Below are positions 43,605-56,379 of a stretch of 64,000 bases of DNA, piece after piece. The notes beneath the pieces were generated by a model. That model was not told where the DNA came from, did not search any database, and saw only the letters and a list, made by a program, of their open reading frames with translations. Origin of the DNA: Cryptomeria japonica (taxonomy: Eukaryota > Streptophyta > Pinopsida > Cupressales > Cupressaceae); the NCBI RefSeq assembly GCF_030272615.1, contig NC_081405.1:22893772-22957771 (forward strand), read 5' to 3'. Numbering within the stretch: the first letter of the stretch is position 1; every line of letters starts with the position of its first letter. The position numbers were made by a program, and so were the translations under genes.

Positions 43605-46600
43605 ATGAGACTGAAAGTACCTCAAATAGACCAAAAGTCCTGGTTAGTTAGTTTCCTGCCTGACATAGGAGATAATTTTTCGTCATCAATAGACTTAGAG
43701 GAATTCCATGAAAGAGTGTTAAATTTTGTTGGTTCCCCTTTGATGCAGAAAATTTTAGATAGTGGGTTGGTAGAAGTTGCAGCATTTCCTCCAGTTGTGT
43801 CGTGTCCAGAAGTAGTTTTGGAATGTATGAGCAGATATGATCCTGTAGAGAGGTGTATGAGAGATGTAGAGGGTAAGTTTTTGCTTACAATTAGTCAGGA
43901 GGTTATTTCCGCCGTAATGAAAATACCAAAGAAGGAGCAATACGAGGACTAGACGGTATGCAAGTCGCAAGGACTTTTCTCTGAGAAGAAGTCATGTTAT
44001 AGGAGTGTCATTGCAAGAAATTGGTTACTGAAATTTCAAAAGGGAGGTTCTCAACTACCAAGACCATTAACCCGAGAACATCTGATTCAGGAAGTAAGGG
44101 ATATAGTCATTTTATTACATAGAATGCGAGGAAATCAAATAGCCTTTTATTGGGAGGATTGGATGTATTTCTTTATTGAGGCCATTTTTTGTGAAAAGAG
44201 ATGCATAGATTGGGCAGAGTTAATTGCAGAAAGAATGCATGAGGGTTTAAGTTGTTTTAGAAACAAAAATTTCCATATGTCCTCTTACCTCATATACTGT
44301 TTAGCCTGCACCCGTCAATGGGTAGGTCTGTATCATGAAACTTGGCAGAATGATATGAGGATATATGAATATTACCCACATTTGCAACAACACAGGGTCA
44401 CTGAAAATTATTATAAGGTTCATAATATTTTCCTTGGCAGGTTAGTATTTGAGTTGAAGGGAGATATTCATAAGAGATTAACTGAGGAAGCTATGCAGTT
44501 TATAAACATATATGGCAGCTTCTATATTCAGTTCTCCAGGTTCACTTATTTGAGGGTTGGTGGTTTTGAAGGAGAACCCTACAAATTGTCGAGATATGTC
44601 TTTGACAGGCAAGTGTTAATTGAATTTTGCAGACAAATTGCTCATATAGATAAGAAATATGGGGAATAACACCAAACATGGGTTTCTTTTCCCATTGAAC
44701 TAACATATTACACTTGTAACAGTGCTTCACATACTTTGAAGGTGGAATTAGAGTTCAAAAGGTTCAACTTTCAGTTGTATTTTCCCCGCACTAAGTTTGA
44801 TATTAAACGATTTGCAATGACACACTTTACATTCAAGGAGAATTTTCGACATGTACCCAATCTAGAAGACTTTTGGGCGGATTATGTGGATGAGTATGAA
44901 GTTCAAAGAAGAGCTCACTTAAGACTCACAGTGTAACAAATTAGGGATTATGGTCTAAAGATAAACACTGCAAATATTGTTGATGATAAAAAATGATTTG
45001 CTTGATTCCCAATTTGTTGATGATAGGCAGCAAGGAGGAATACCAGAGATTGACTAGAAAAAAGATGAGGAAGAACAGATTCAAACCAAGACATTCTTGG
45101 TCATTCAAAGAACAGAAAAGTGGCTTAAAAAGTGAAGATTGAGCATAAGCTCAAGGAAAGATTCAACCTCACCCACTGAGGTCCTGGTATCTAATTCACT
45201 TGTCCCATCTTGTGTTGCAGTTTCATAGAAACAGGGAAAAGGAGGACAGAGAGAAAAGACATTACAAATCAAAGAGGAGATAACTTCTGTCAGAATCACC
45301 TGCTCTAGAATGAGGGGAAAAAGACAATCCTCGCTTGTTGATACTGTGGTAGTTGACCTTGAGATGGATACCACCTCAATTGATCCAAACAAAGAGCAAT
45401 AAGGCATGGTTGATGAGGGTAATAATTAGCAGGAGCAGGAAGCCTTAAATGCAGTTACTACGATGATAATAAGGGATGGAAAGGAAACTGGAACTGATTC
45501 AGATAAGTCTCAAGTTCCTTCAGGACCAGTATGGTTAGAAAACATGTTAAGAAGCAAGAAGATAAACATTTCTCCAACCTCAATTCCAGTAGAGGACATG
45601 GTGAGTAAATGCCTGGGAAAAACTCCTAAAGTGAAGAAGTCAAAAACTATGTCAAAAATTGATTTTGATGCAGATAGTGGGAACTAGATCACAAAGATAG
45701 AATGTCCATTAACAAATGAAAAGACAGACAACCCTACAGCTCAAGACTTTGTCGTTGAAAAGATAAATATTGGAACTGCTTCTCGAGCTACAGATGTTCT
45801 TCATCTTGAGGCTTCAACAAAGAAGATCATAACTAGGACCTGGAAAGATGAGAAAGATAAGCATCCGATGAAAGAAATGTTATGAAGGATGGCAGAGTAT
45901 ATTGAGGCAATTAATGATCTGAACCCTCAACCTTTGTCATAGATTCCAATGTCCTTTGATCCTAAGTCCCCTGCAAATCAAAAGACTCTAAAACAAATAC
46001 AAAAATGCAGGTTGATCACAGAGACTGTGATGGAGTGGTTGGAAAGAATTATGAAGTCTGGTGCAGAATACTTTGTTAATTTAAGCAGAGTATATGATGG
46101 GGTGATACAAGTGATGAAGGAGTTGGAGGTTGAAATCATCAATTGGAAAAATGAGGAAGCTAAATGGGTGTCAAAAGATGCACAAATGTGAAAAGTGTAG
46201 ATTTATGGGGTAATGAAGTTTCTTGCTGAAAAACCTGTGGCGGGCTTAGATGATAGTGTTTTGTATGTGTGGACCAGAGGAGCATTGAATGGAGAAATTC
46301 CTTGATAAAATAGGCTTATGAGGAATTCATGAAATTGGTAAATCAACTCGTGGAATTAGTTACCTCCACGAGAAATGAACTCATGTGCATTGGGATAAAA
46401 TGTCTGAAGGATGATGGAATAACCCTTGAGACGATTGAGGTTATAACAGAATCATTTAAAGGCAAAATTAGTTATGTGAAAGAAGTTAAGGGTTTAGTTT
46501 CGGATGAATTAAGTGTCATTGCTAAGATTGAATCACTCATGTTTTTATGCATCGGACATATGGATAGTCACTCCGACAAAGTTGCACAGGTTCACAGGGA

Positions 46601-46721
46601 AAAAGAGGTCTAGAAGCAACAAATGACATACGTGGGATTACCTCATAACACAATCATTCAACACTTTCCCACTGCTCATGTGGATTGGAAGAAAGAAGCA
46701 GTTACCAGAACTGCACAGTAA
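43605..46721 (+). pseudogene. Long decayed ORF of unknown function
   Basis: From ATG 43605 one frame runs to 44936 with only three stops: TAG 43950, TAA 44667, TAA 44934. Chance would give about twenty. After a frame change the sequence is again largely open to about 46200, then in the first frame from 46329 to TAA 46719-46721. The ancestral protein had about 1000 residues. The N-terminal 440 residues look folded and rich in aromatics (FYWEDWMYFFIEAIF, CIDWAELIAERMHEG, FHMSSYLIYCLACTR). A Ser/Thr/Lys-rich linker and a helical C-terminus follow (TVMEWLERIMKSGAEYFVN). The CIDWAELI to YLIYCLACT segment faintly recalls plant transposon-associated proteins. I cannot name a family. No LTR pair, PBS or TIR brackets it. 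It may be the extra ORF of a large retroelement or a lineage-specific gene. Confidence 0.55.
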
Positions 46722-47932
46722 TATTTTTTGTAGATGATTAGTTGCAAGATAATTTTATTTTTGTTTTAATAATGGTTTCACTGACTCTGTGGGGCAGAAA
46801 TTGTTGGCTTTCTGTGTTTCCCATTATAACCGTTGGCCAGGTTGTGGCTATATAACTATGTTTTTGAGACTCTATAAAGGTCCAAAAAATTGTGATTTTT
46901 CGAGCAACAAACAATATCTGTTTATGTTTTGAATTCCTTGGAACTGGAATGACTAATTTGTGAATTAAAATGATTATGGTGTGCAGTCTTTGAATCTGTG
47001 CGTTTAAATATTGGCGATCTTTCTTAGGAAATATGCTATGTGTGTGATATCATTCTTCTTATCGGTTAATTCTATGTTTTTAGAATTCATTGTTATTATT
47101 AATTGTTAGCAGATTCATTGTGGATTGAGTTGTGTTGATCCCCCTTGCCCTGTGAGGCATGAGAGAGTATCGATCAAAATCAATACTGCTTTGTATTTGC
47201 TTTTCTCTAAATTTATGAAATGAACATGTGTGAGAAACAAAGTCTGTGAGCTCTTATTTAATCTTTGGAATATTCTCTCTGTTTTATGTTGATGGCATTC
47301 CTTTGTGTTGATAGATGAATGCTAAAGCCTTTCTATGCTTTCTAGTTAAAAGTGTCTTCATTTCAAAGATTTTCTGTATAGAATTCATTGCAAATCACAT
47401 GAGGAGTTGCCCTCTAATGCAGAGGATGGATTTTGATTAGTTCATCCAACTGTTGGTTTATTTATGTCCTTTCATTAAGGGGCGTACAAAAGTCATATTA
47501 CTATTTAGAGAAAACAAGTATTACAATTTCAAGAAAGGGACAAATTTGTTAACCAACAATTATCAAATTGAACAACTACATACAAAGGTAAATCTAGGGG
47601 TTTCAAGCCAATTGTGTACACAATATCTAGTACCTCTCCAAGAGACACATTGACAAACCCCATTTGAATCCATAGGTTTGTTGTTAACATTGTTCATTAG
47701 CCTCTACATAACAAAAGATCTTAGGGAAGTTGGTCAGTGTCATTATTAATGTTTAGTTTTATGTGTGTTTTTATTGCAACACTAAGTGCAACAAGAAGTA
47801 TTAGTAGTTTAAGCATTTTGTTGTTGTGCATCCTCACTAAATCATGTGTAGAGTGTAGTTGCATTGAGTGGTCAAATTCCTTTTGTTCGTCAATACATAG
47901 TTATTTGTTTGTGCAGGATGTAAGGAATTAGG
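46722..47932. other. No gene seen
   Basis: T-rich DNA downstream of the long ORF, possibly its 3' flank. CTATATAACTATG at 46849 is TATA-like, but nothing follows it. Confidence 0.45.
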
Positions 47933-48562
47933 TGTTGTACACCTTGCATAATGTTATATAATGTATTATTTATTTATTATGTGTGTGTTGCACCTACAGG
48001 AACCTAGATGGGTGTGCATCACATAGATTCAATTCTTGGGGCCACTTGATGAGTTGTATTGTAACATTGGGATATTATGTTGTATTTATTTAATATTGGG
48101 GAAAGTAATTTAACAAAGTGAAAATTTAGTACTCGATATTAAATATGGGGTCAATGGTTTGTTATCCTATGGTTTTAGTGACATGGTTTAATGTAATACC
48201 ACTTAGTAGTTTTGTGGGAGCTTGTTATTATAAAAGCAACCACAAGGGTAGTTGTTCAAGGTTGGCAGGTTTGCAGGTTAGCTAGTTTAGCATTTGTGGA
48301 GGTTTCAAACATGACATGGGATGTGTGGTTACATGCTTGTTCACATAGAGTGTTTGTTGATCGTTTCTGATTCAAAGGTGTTCATGGGTGTATTGTAATG
48401 TTGCATTGTTGAATAATATATGGTGGATGGATTCTTTTGGAGGCTAGGTTTTTCCTTCATGAGGGTTTTTTCAATTTAATATGTTACCTATTATTTTGCA
48501 TGTGAATTATGAGCACTTGTTTGCGTTGATTTCTCTTTTGGGTTATGTGAAGTTTCCATTCA
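47933..48562 (+). repeat. LTR remnant with adjacent PBS
   Basis: Starts TGTTGTACACCTTGCATAATG and ends TTCCATTCA two bases before a tRNA-Met PBS. No second LTR is seen, and the internal region fades out by about 48870, so the element is truncated. Confidence 0.6.
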
Positions 48563-48564
48563 TT

Positions 48565-48576
48565 TGGTATCAGAAC
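48565..48576 (+). promoter_or_regulatory. Primer binding site, tRNA-Met
   Basis: TGGTATCAGAAC, matching the copia consensus at 11 of 12 positions. Confidence 0.75.
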
Positions 48577-48869
48577 CATGGTCGTGGTTGTATAACCTCA
48601 CATTGAGCAAATCATGTGTTAAAGTTGAATCCATGGCTTGTATGATAAAATGAAAGACATGTCAAGATATGGGGGTTTTGTAAGTTGTTTATTGCACATT
48701 TGAAGGTTTGGGGTTTGTTGTCACGATGGGTTGTTTGTAGATTTGAGGTTAAAAAAATGACGGGTCAAATGGGTTTCTTGTTGTGCATTCATATGAGAGT
48801 TTTGTTGGAGAAGTGTTGCAGATGACCTTCTGAGACAAAATGGACCTTACGATTGGATCTAGATCGACT

Positions 48870-49440
48870 AAGAGACAACAACCTATTATAAATTTTGACC
48901 CCCTTTGGTCACAATTAAAAAAATTGCAAAAAGCATTTTACCCTGACAGTCGTATGGTCGTCAAGCTTAATCTATAGAGGAAAAATATTAAAAATAAATA
49001 AGTCCCATTAGCATAAAAAAAATTTGGCCCTACAAAATTTTAAAAATCAATAAATAAATAAATTATGATTAATTGGAGTTGGGGTTGTCCCACCACCCCC
49101 GACCCCTACTTGGCACTATTGGGCAGTACTAGCAGTACCACCGATAGGGTCAATGCCCTACCAACGGTATTGCCAATACCACCTGGCAGTAGCGCAAGCC
49201 CCATGGGGTGGTGGCCCACTAACCCCCCCTCTCCCCCAACAGGGTATAAATTGAAAAAAAAAACCTTAGCCAATGTTTTTAAACCAAAAAATAAAACATT
49301 GCCCATTGTTACATTCAAGCACATTTGAATAGGGGGTTGAGTTCAACCGACCCTCCAGTTATGTGTGTGTGTGTGTGTGTGTGAAAATATAAATTACACG
49401 CATTAAAGAATTTTTTTGGGTCTACTTACCAACAAGTGCA
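48870..49440. other. Non-coding DNA with a GC-rich patch and (GT)n
   Basis: 49075-49245 is unusually C-rich (CCCCCGACCCC, CCCCCCTCTCCCCC). (GT)n occupies about 49361-49382. The 87-codon frame over the patch is Pro/Thr/Ser-rich and not supported. Confidence 0.5.
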
Positions 49441-49447
49441 TTTTTAG

Positions 49448-49683
49448 CCTAATTCGTTGTTTTCGTTTATTTGAGCCTATCTTGGTCATATGGTGTCATA
49501 TTTGTTACTTCTTGTATTCATTGGAAAGGTGACTCAGAGTGCTAAGTAGTGATGTACATTTTTATCCTAATTGGTTGTTTTCATTTAATTGAGCCTATCT
49601 TGGTCATATGGTGCCATATTTTTTACTTCTTATTTTCATTGGAAAGGTGACTCAAAGTGCTAAGTAGTGATGTGGTTTATTTT
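49448..49683. repeat. Tandem duplication, 118-bp period
   Basis: Two copies of CCTAATTSGTTGTTTTC through GGTGACTCARAGTGCTAAG and AGTGATGT. Confidence 0.9.
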
Positions 49684-50338
49684 TCTAGATTTTTCCATTT
49701 TGATAGAAAAATACTTGTTGGAAGTTAGGTGTTCCCTTTTGACTTTGACAAATTATAACTTGAATAAACGGAGTTAGATTTTGGACTTCAAATAGTCAAT
49801 GGAAAGCTCATTCACAGAAATACACAGTGGATTAGGTTTGGAGCTGATTTTATGTAATTTATTTGTTATTATTATAATCTGAGTTGTTTATGGATTCTTT
49901 TGACTATGGTCATTATTAGTTTATGACAAGTTAAACTTTGTAGATTTGGAGCTTGTGTCATTGTATAATCAATTTTATATCTTAAATTACTCTCATATTT
50001 GGAGCTTCAATTTGGACGAATGGACAAGCGATCTTTGGGTTTTTGGGTCTTTTGAGCGTGATGGCAATGACGGTTTTTGCCAAAAATGCTCCAAAATTGC
50101 AGATCGCTCCTGGGTCAAGTTACCACCTCCACCTTCAAACGACTCTAGATTTGGCATCCAGAGTCAGATTTGGACAAAACAAAAGGAAATTTTGACATTC
50201 TCAAACCTCCTCAATCCAATTGTGACCTTAGATTTGACCCAAAAAGCTCCAATATTAACCTATAATAGAAAGATCCAAAATACAAAACCTTAAATTGCAT
50301 CAAATTTCTCTCAAATGACTATCCATGGCACCCTATAG

Positions 50339-50350
50339 GCTTTAATACCA
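50339..50350 (-). promoter_or_regulatory. Primer binding site, tRNA-Met variant
   Basis: The minus strand reads TGGTATTAAAGC directly next to an LTR end. Confidence 0.6.
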
Positions 50351-50809
50351 TGTGAGAATTTGCCTATAGCAACCCAAGATCTAGAGGCTAATGAAAAGCA
50401 CGAGAATAAGAGAGAAATAATATGTGACAAGAATAAACTGTATTCTCATCAATAATGCAATAAGAACAACTATATTACAATGTATATGAGTTTGTTTATA
50501 AAGGCAAGGCTATAGGGAAATGAGAGCACACAATCATGACATGTGGCTCAATGAGAAACAAGGGTAAGTACGGGTAGGTAGGAGAAATAATAGAATATTT
50601 CACTAAAGGTGGATCATCCACCAAAGGTGGAATATGATAACAAGATAACACCACAAAAGGTGGAATTTCTCCTAGAACCATCTTCCCTAGATGCACACTT
50701 CCCTAAGTGTCACATATGCAAACCACAATGAATGAATGATCCTAAGTCAACTCAAGTAAAGTGTAATTATGTGGCATAAATTACACCAATGTTATTGCAC
50801 CATTCAACA
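50351..50809 (-). repeat. LTR of a minus-strand copia-type remnant
   Basis: The minus strand begins TGTTGAATGGTGCAATAACA at 50809 and ends AAATTCTCACA at 50351, 459 bp. The internal side (about 49930-50338) has no recognisable gag and no second LTR. Confidence 0.55.
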
Positions 50810-52859
50810 TAAATATAAAATCAATCATTCCAAAAGAGACACCAAATTTATGTGGAGAAACCCTTTCAAGGAAAAACTCCACCAGAGAATGAGAACAACC
50901 GTATTATAATTCTTCAAAAGAGAGAACACCATAATAATACACTTCACTACACTTTTCCAAATGATCTTGGAACTACTTGGAAACAATGACCAATTGATGA
51001 TTAAACAACTATGCCTTGGCTCCAATTTTTAACCAAATGTGAGAGAAAAAACCACTATTGTTTCCCCAAAACAAGGGGCCAAAACCATTTGCAAAAGTCC
51101 ATGCCTTGGAGAATGAATATGTAGTATCCCACCCTCAAATCTAATAATCTAGTTTCTATGATTTTTTTTGTCTTTCATAATTTTCTAATTTTTTCTAAGT
51201 TTTCTTATTTTAAGTTGTTTTAGGCATTGGTTTTTGCAAATTTAATGAAAAATAACAATAAATAAATGCTAATAATGAACAATACAACTAATATAAGCAA
51301 TAATTGAGGAATCGTTGAACTTTATTTGCACCCAGTATATAGTTACATAGCCATATACATCAGGTCTAGGTCTGATTTGTTAAACATATGCTGGGATAGC
51401 CCTATTAAACTTTATTACTACCCAAAGAAGGTTATCTCAGGATCTGATCTGAATTATCAATCCTACGCCAGTCCTGATATGGTGTTGGGAAGCCCTAAAG
51501 ATATACACCACAATTAGGGTTTGCAACCAAATGCATCAAGGAAGGTACAATTGAGTTGTAGAAGCTTATGTTGTTGATAAAAATGGACCAGATTTGCAAT
51601 AACTCCCTTTGATTACACTGTTGCAATTTGATTATGAACTTCTACAATTTACTCCAAATTTGAAGCACAATTGAAACCTTTGTGTGATGTTTCCTACAGA
51701 GCAACCCTTGGGTGATCTTTCACACTTTTAGGCCACTAAATTAGAGAGAAAATCATCCTCTTTTGATAGCTAGTTTTGAGAAAACCCTTCTCTTCACCTC
51801 CAAGCTGGGAAAAACCAATCTCCAAAAATGAAATATGCCAAAAGATACCAAAATGGAGCCTCTATGTCGCTTTATTTCCCTCAAACCCTAATTGATCCAT
51901 TTTTAGGGTTGGAACTTAATTTTTAACAAACTTTTCTTCTACTTTATTGATTAATCATCTCCTTCATGGTTGATTGAATTCTTAATGAGCATTCAATTTA
52001 TTAAGTTATTTTAAAAACAAATTGTATGTCCTTAGGTTACCATGCACCCCTTGGTGGCCCCCTTTATTTAATCACTTTATTATAATAATATAAAGTGACT
52101 TTATTAAGTCATCACTTAATTTTAGTTGAATTAAAATATTAAAGCCAATACTTTAATATCTCAATTTTTCATTTGATAACCATCACCTGACCCCTCCAAC
52201 TAGAAACTCATGCCGCAACTAGTCCTAGTGTGATGTTTGGATGGAGCAAGCCAACTGCTGGTTACCCCCTAAAAAATAGGAGACTATCCCTAGTCATTTG
52301 AAAAGACTCATAAATCCTCCTGCCAGGCTCCACAAGCTCTGGGTCGTCCCCTCCTAAACAATAGGGACCCCCTTAAAAAATAGGAGGCTGGCTCTAAGCT
52401 CTTGAAATGCCACATGAACCACCCCAAAGGGTCACAAGACCCTTAAAATGGACTCCCTATCCACTCTATTAGCCTACGGGAACCCAATCATAGGTTAATC
52501 CTACTAGTTGGCATTGACACTAAGGAAGGCGTAAAAATGTGGACATTATAGGACTAGCCAAGAGACATAATAAAATAATAAATAACTCTTCAAGTGACTC
52601 ATGAACTCAAGTAAACCCAAAATTTGCTTAGTCTTTACATATTTTGAGTGCTCTGTAGTTTGTCCTAACTATTCAGATCTCTAAATGGACACCTTTATTC
52701 CTCATAAACTTGATTTCATTATGCATGACCCTTTATGTCTAAATATGGATGTGGGAACTATTAAAATCTGAAAAAATAGATTTAAACCAAAATCAAAATG
52801 AAAGTATTAGAACAAAAAACTAGAAATAAAATGGACAAAATAACAATACTAGAGAAACT
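50810..52859. other. Unassigned repeat-like DNA
   Basis: TGTAGTATCCCACCCTCAAATC at 51120 looks like an LTR start. The following 1.7 kb has LTR-like composition (TAATTAATC runs, ACCCTAATTG), but no end, PBS or TSD could be fixed. Confidence 0.35.
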
Positions 52860-53181
52860 TGATGCGAATGCTCAGCAGCAAAATAGCATCAAGAGAAATC
52901 TCTACATCTCTGATATCCAATATGTAAATAGAAGCAAGGTAGCGTGTTTATATAGACTCAAGTGAGGGGTGGAGGTGGCAATACCAGCCAATGAGGAGAG
53001 ACCATCATGATGGTCTAAACATAGTAAATGCACCTCAACATACCATAATGACACCTCAATACCCACTCATCTTAATTAAACATGCTTTGTTAACCTAAGC
53101 AATCTTAATTAAAGTGTGGGAAAAAACTAGGAAGAGGGAAAATAATAAACCCAACTAGGAAAATAAAAACCTTCACTAACA
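52860..53181 (-). repeat. 3' LTR of the minus-strand Ty1/copia element
   Basis: The minus strand runs from TGTTAGTGAAGG (53181) to TTCGCATCA (52860), 322 bp. A TATA-like CTATATAAACACGC lies at about 52943-52956. The partner LTR would lie beyond the gypsy insertion, outside the window, so the outer end rests on the CA dinucleotide only. Confidence 0.6.
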
Positions 53182-53192
53182 CCCCCCTTAAG
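53182..53192 (-). promoter_or_regulatory. Polypurine tract
   Basis: The minus strand reads CTTAAGGGGGG directly before the TG of the 3' LTR. Confidence 0.8.
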
Positions 53193-53345
53193 CATAGCTT
53201 AGGTGGGTGAAAATATGGGTCTCGACAAATGAAGTCTGATGAGGTACCCATGTACATAGTATTCCCCCCCCCCCCAAATAGAGAGAGAAAGAAGAGAAAG
53301 AAAGAAGGAACTAAGAAGTCCCCCCAAAAGAGGACACCTGCTGCA

Positions 53346-53946
53346 CCCCAAGAAAATCTCTCAAATGAATGAACTTGCTCTCAGTGAAGGGTTTGGTGAA
53401 GATGTTTGTAGTCTGATCTGATGTCTAACAATATTGAATATCAAGAACCTGCTCATGAATCAACTCTCGAATGAAGTGTGTGTGAATCTCAATGTGCTTG
53501 GTTCGCTGATGATGAACCGGATTGTGAGAAATCTGAATGGCACTCTGGTTGTCACAAAAGATGACTATAGGCTTTTGAAAGGGAATGCCAAACTTAGTGA
53601 GAATATGCTAAAGCCTTATGGTCTCAGTAGAAGCATTAACTGCTCCTTGATCCTTAGCCTTAGTAGATGAAAGAGAAATAGCAAATTGCTCCTCGCTCGA
53701 CCAAGAAATTGGACCAAAACCAAGAGAAAAGAAATACCTTGAAGTAGACTTGCAATCCTGAGAATCACCAACCCAATCTGAATCTGTATATCCCACCAAG
53801 TCAATATCCATGCCCACTTCATAGTGAATCCCATAGCTGTGAGTGCCCTGTACATAGTGAAGAATCCACTTAGCTTCCTTCCAATGCAACTCATGTGGCT
53901 CCCGCATGAACCTGGAGATGAGGCCCACAACATATGAAATATCAAG
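53346..53946 (-). pseudogene. Ty1/copia RNase H domain
   Basis: Starting at the edge of the inserted solo LTR, the minus strand reads TRLDISYVVGLISRFMREP, then ELHWKEAKWILHYVQGTHSY and VGYTDSDWVGDSQDCKSTS, SLGFGPISWSSEEQFAISLS and, further on, CDNQSAIQISHNPVHHQRTK and the terminal FTKPFTESKF block. These are the standard copia RNase H features, including the catalytic Asp of YTDSDW. RNase H removes the RNA strand during reverse transcription. Frame changes and substitutions (AKDQGA for the usual AEYRG) mark it as decayed. It is cut off from RT by the insertion at 53952-55198. Confidence 0.88.
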
Positions 53947-53951
53947 CCTTG

Positions 53952-55198
53952 TGTTTACCCCAACTATAATGACAATAATAATACCTCTAATTGAAATCTC
54001 AATCCGAAGTTTGGACATTCATATGGTAGAGTTTACTATTCTCATGGCTGGTGTTCATTTAGTTGTCAATCCAGGAACGTAAAACTTGAAATGGGTCTGC
54101 AATATATATGCACTAAGCTCCTTAAATGATTATTCTTAATTACAACAGGAAAGGTAGGAATGGAAATCATAAAAGGCTAAATGAAAGCTTTACAAAACTC
54201 TGCTAAAAAGATCTAATAAAAATAACAGGAATCACACCGTTCTGCCTTGGCTGCAGGAACAGTCAAAGGATCTATTTCCAGTGGTTGCAGGAACAGTCCA
54301 GTCATGAACTTCTACTGCAACTAAGTAAAAACTAACTTCAATCATCATAAACACAGGATCATTCACCAAGTGGGCCCCCCTGGATGAGTGATATCAAACT
54401 CTCAGCAAAGAACTATTAGTAGATCAGAATAACATATCTTTATTCATTTTTCCTGAAAGATTATTACATATTCTAAAAGAGAAAAATTCAGGAAGCGTGA
54501 CAAAAACTCTGCTCAATCCCTTTCCATTGTGTCTAACTCTCAGAAAAGAAGGAAGAACTTATTATCAAGAAAAGATAAACTACAATGGACAACTCCAGTT
54601 ACGCCCAGAAGAAGAGGCAGATAGCTGTCAGATGAAGGGGATAACAAAGAGCTTGGCTGCAGGAACTATGGATCTGAAACCGAACCACAGTCTTTGCACG
54701 CCAAAGAGATATTTTGCAAATTAAACATGCACCGAAGTTAAACTCCCATGGTGAAGTACAACTGCTCCGATTATGCCATAGATCGCGCTCGCTTGAATCT
54801 CCTTCAATTTGACCTCCAGCTATCTGAACGTGATTCTCCAGTCCTTAGGCGTGAAAGAAAATTCTCCACTGCGGCATCAATTATTATCTGCACTAAAACA
54901 GAAACAATATAAAAGGACATGCATATGTATCTTACTTAACTAATACATTCATTAACTTATATATGAAATCATCCTAAATAATCCGCATATCACAAGGACA
55001 AACCATTTGGTTGTAGGAATAAATTGGCATGGCTGCAGGAATTAACAGACCAGGTTCAAACATGATTTCTTAAGTTTATTTTTAAAACATGGATTACATA
55101 TAGTCAATTCACAATATTTTACTATCACAATGCAACCCAAAAGATACCAAAAACCTAAGAGTCCTGATAAAAAAACATGTCAATACACTGACTTATCA
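53952..55198. mobile_element. Solo LTR inside copia pol, TSD CCTTG
   Basis: A 1247-bp insertion starting TGTTTACCCCAACTATAATG and ending CACTGACTTATCA, flanked by perfect CCTTG (53947-53951 and 55199-55203). Removing it rejoins the RT and RNase H frames within the HLTH-TRLDISY region of the polyprotein. It has no coding sequence; GGCTGCAGGAACAGT-like segments recur at about 54250, 54290, 54655 and 55030. Orientation is undecided. Confidence 0.9.
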
Positions 55199-55203
55199 CC
55201 TTG

Positions 55204-56100
55204 TGTGAGTCAAATGTATGAGGCTTCCAACCAATTGGCGATACAAGATAGCATCCACCAAGGGTGAAGAAAAAGAAGCCTCAAGTTTGACTTAAGAGAG
55301 AAATAGAGTCGGTGTAGGCTTACAGTCAGCCATGCGAAATTTGGAGAGCATATCAAGATCATAATTAGGTTGTACAATAAAGATACCAAATGGTGATTGA
55401 GTGATCTCAATCCCTAGAAAGTCGGGTAGTAGGACTAAGTATGACATCAAAAAATGATCATGAAGGGCAATTTTGACTTCCTTGATGTGGGATGAGTGAC
55501 GCCCTGTGATCAACAAATCATTAACATAGAGAACAAGGAAGGTGAGAGTATCATCCTGCTGCAAAGTGTAGACGTTCGGATCAGAATGGTACCGAGTGAA
55601 CCTAACTAACAGAAGGAAGGAGTCCATCTTGACATACTAGGCTCGAGGGACCTTTTAAGGCCATAGAGGGACTTCTGAAGGCAACAAACAAGCAAAGGAT
55701 CTTGTACAAACCCTTGTGGCTTCTCCATATATATCTCCTCATGAAGGTCACCATGAAGAAAATCACTTTTCACATCCATTTGATGAACTTCCTAGCAATG
55801 GGATGCAGCAATAGCAAGAACAAGTCGGATGGATTTCATCTTGGCAAGTGGTACAAAAGTCTCATAATCAATCCCAGGAACCTAGGAGAATCCTTTGGCA
55901 ACTAGGCGAGCCTTATGCTTATCAATCGACCCATCAACAACAAATTTTGTTCAGTAGATCCACCTGCACCGAACAATTTTCCTTCCCTTAGAAAGAGGGA
56001 CTAAATCCCAAGTATGGTTCCTCTCCAAAGAATTGAACTCCTCTTGCATAGCAGCATCCCACTCGAGGACACCTGAAGCTTTCTGAAAGGACTATGGATC
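55204..56100 (-). pseudogene. Ty1/copia reverse transcriptase
   Basis: The minus strand carries, in several frames, the N-terminal RT block (ERNHTWDLVPL, KGRKIV; about 55960-56030), [15 protein letters not shown] (about 55750-55790), QKSLYGLK (about 55660) and LVLYVNDLLITG (about 55520). The last is the YVDD active site with its first Asp changed to Asn, which would abolish catalysis. The segment then reads to VKLEASFSSPLVDAILYRQL and the insertion site. Several frameshifts are present. RT copies element RNA into cDNA within virus-like particles. Confidence 0.88.
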
Positions 56101-56379
56101 AAAAATTGTAGCAAAGAAGAGATGTGGAGCATGCTCGAATTGTGACCTTGTTCTTCTCTCATCTGAAGGATCATCGACCAAATCATTAGCTGACTCCTAT
56201 GTATGACAAGCCCGAAGAGATCCAATAGTTGGAGAATGAGGAGAATCTAGAGGAGAATCATCACCCTCTGAATGATAAGTAAGAGAGGAGGAGGATGAAT
56301 CCTCATCATAATCATTTGAAGTGGAGGAAGAAGACTCCTTAGAAGGATTAAAATCCTCGGAGGAACTATTATCATGAAG

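Noticed and set aside
49065-49328. 87-codon Pro/Thr/Ser-rich frame
   Set aside because: It follows a C-rich patch with simple-sequence bias; the opposite strand is open too.
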